A model generated the notes under the pieces. The model saw only the letters and a list, made by a program, of their open reading frames with translations, made no database searches and was not told the origin of the DNA. From the NCBI GenBank assembly GCA_030696315.1, contig JAUYSM010000057.1, positions 1 to 34,490 on the forward strand: a stretch of DNA of 34,490 bases, given 5' to 3'. Positions within the stretch are counted from its first letter, which is position 1. Every line of letters starts with the position of its first letter. Shown here one piece after another: positions 32,569 through 34,490 of the stretch. The translations under genes and the position numbers were made by a program. This stretch comes from Pseudohongiella sp. (GTDB lineage Bacteria > Pseudomonadota > Gammaproteobacteria > Pseudomonadales > Pseudohongiellaceae).

Positions 32569-34490
<1,922 letters not shown>

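Overview
The window looks like a gammaproteobacterial chromosome. Three things point there: the smc-zipA gene pair, the liuABCDE leucine-degradation order known from pseudomonads, and a sigma-28-type promoter in front of an Aer-like receptor. A marine or Cellvibrio/Marinobacter-like lineage is a guess only. No rRNA, tRNA, CRISPR array, phage or complete insertion sequence was seen. The accessory elements are short palindromic repeats.

Layout. (1) 1-167: the 3' end of a YefM-type antitoxin overlaps a 24-codon YoeB toxin remnant whose middle has been deleted in frame. (2) 174-8839, minus strand: a leucine/isovalerate catabolic operon. In transcription order it holds isovaleryl-CoA dehydrogenase (liuA), methylcrotonyl-CoA carboxylase beta (liuB), methylglutaconyl-CoA hydratase (liuC), carboxylase alpha/biotin subunit (liuD), HMG-CoA lyase (liuE) and acetoacetyl-CoA synthetase (aacS). 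A 97-bp nested palindrome separates liuA from liuB, and a hairpin abuts the liuA start codon. (3) 8908-13666, minus strand: an Aer-like PAS chemoreceptor with a good sigma-28 promoter match, and a PAS/GAF/GGDEF/EAL cyclic-di-GMP protein. (4) 13805-14974, minus strand: acetylornithine aminotransferase. (5) 15130-18301, plus strand: msrA, then two tandem outer-membrane barrel paralogues of exactly equal length, the second behind a Pho-box-like array. (6) 18309-18513: a cluster of REP-like palindromes, then a beta-CASP metallo-beta-lactamase nuclease (18543-20063). (7) 20078-28584, minus strand: a WecA-like phosphoglycosyl transferase, a 1941-residue secreted protein with twelve 90-residue Ig/PKD-like repeats, and an uncharacterised outer-membrane barrel. 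(8) 28867 to the end, plus strand: smc and the start of a very large zipA.

The strongest unusual signals are as follows. The palindrome family seen at 18.3 kb and between smc and zipA has also inserted, in frame, into the SMC hinge. The ZipA-like protein has an acidic linker of at least about 600 residues built from hexanucleotide microsatellites. One of the two duplicated porins has a Pho-type control region. The toxin gene has lost its catalytic middle while its antitoxin reading frame remains. No complete new defence or biosynthetic system could be identified.
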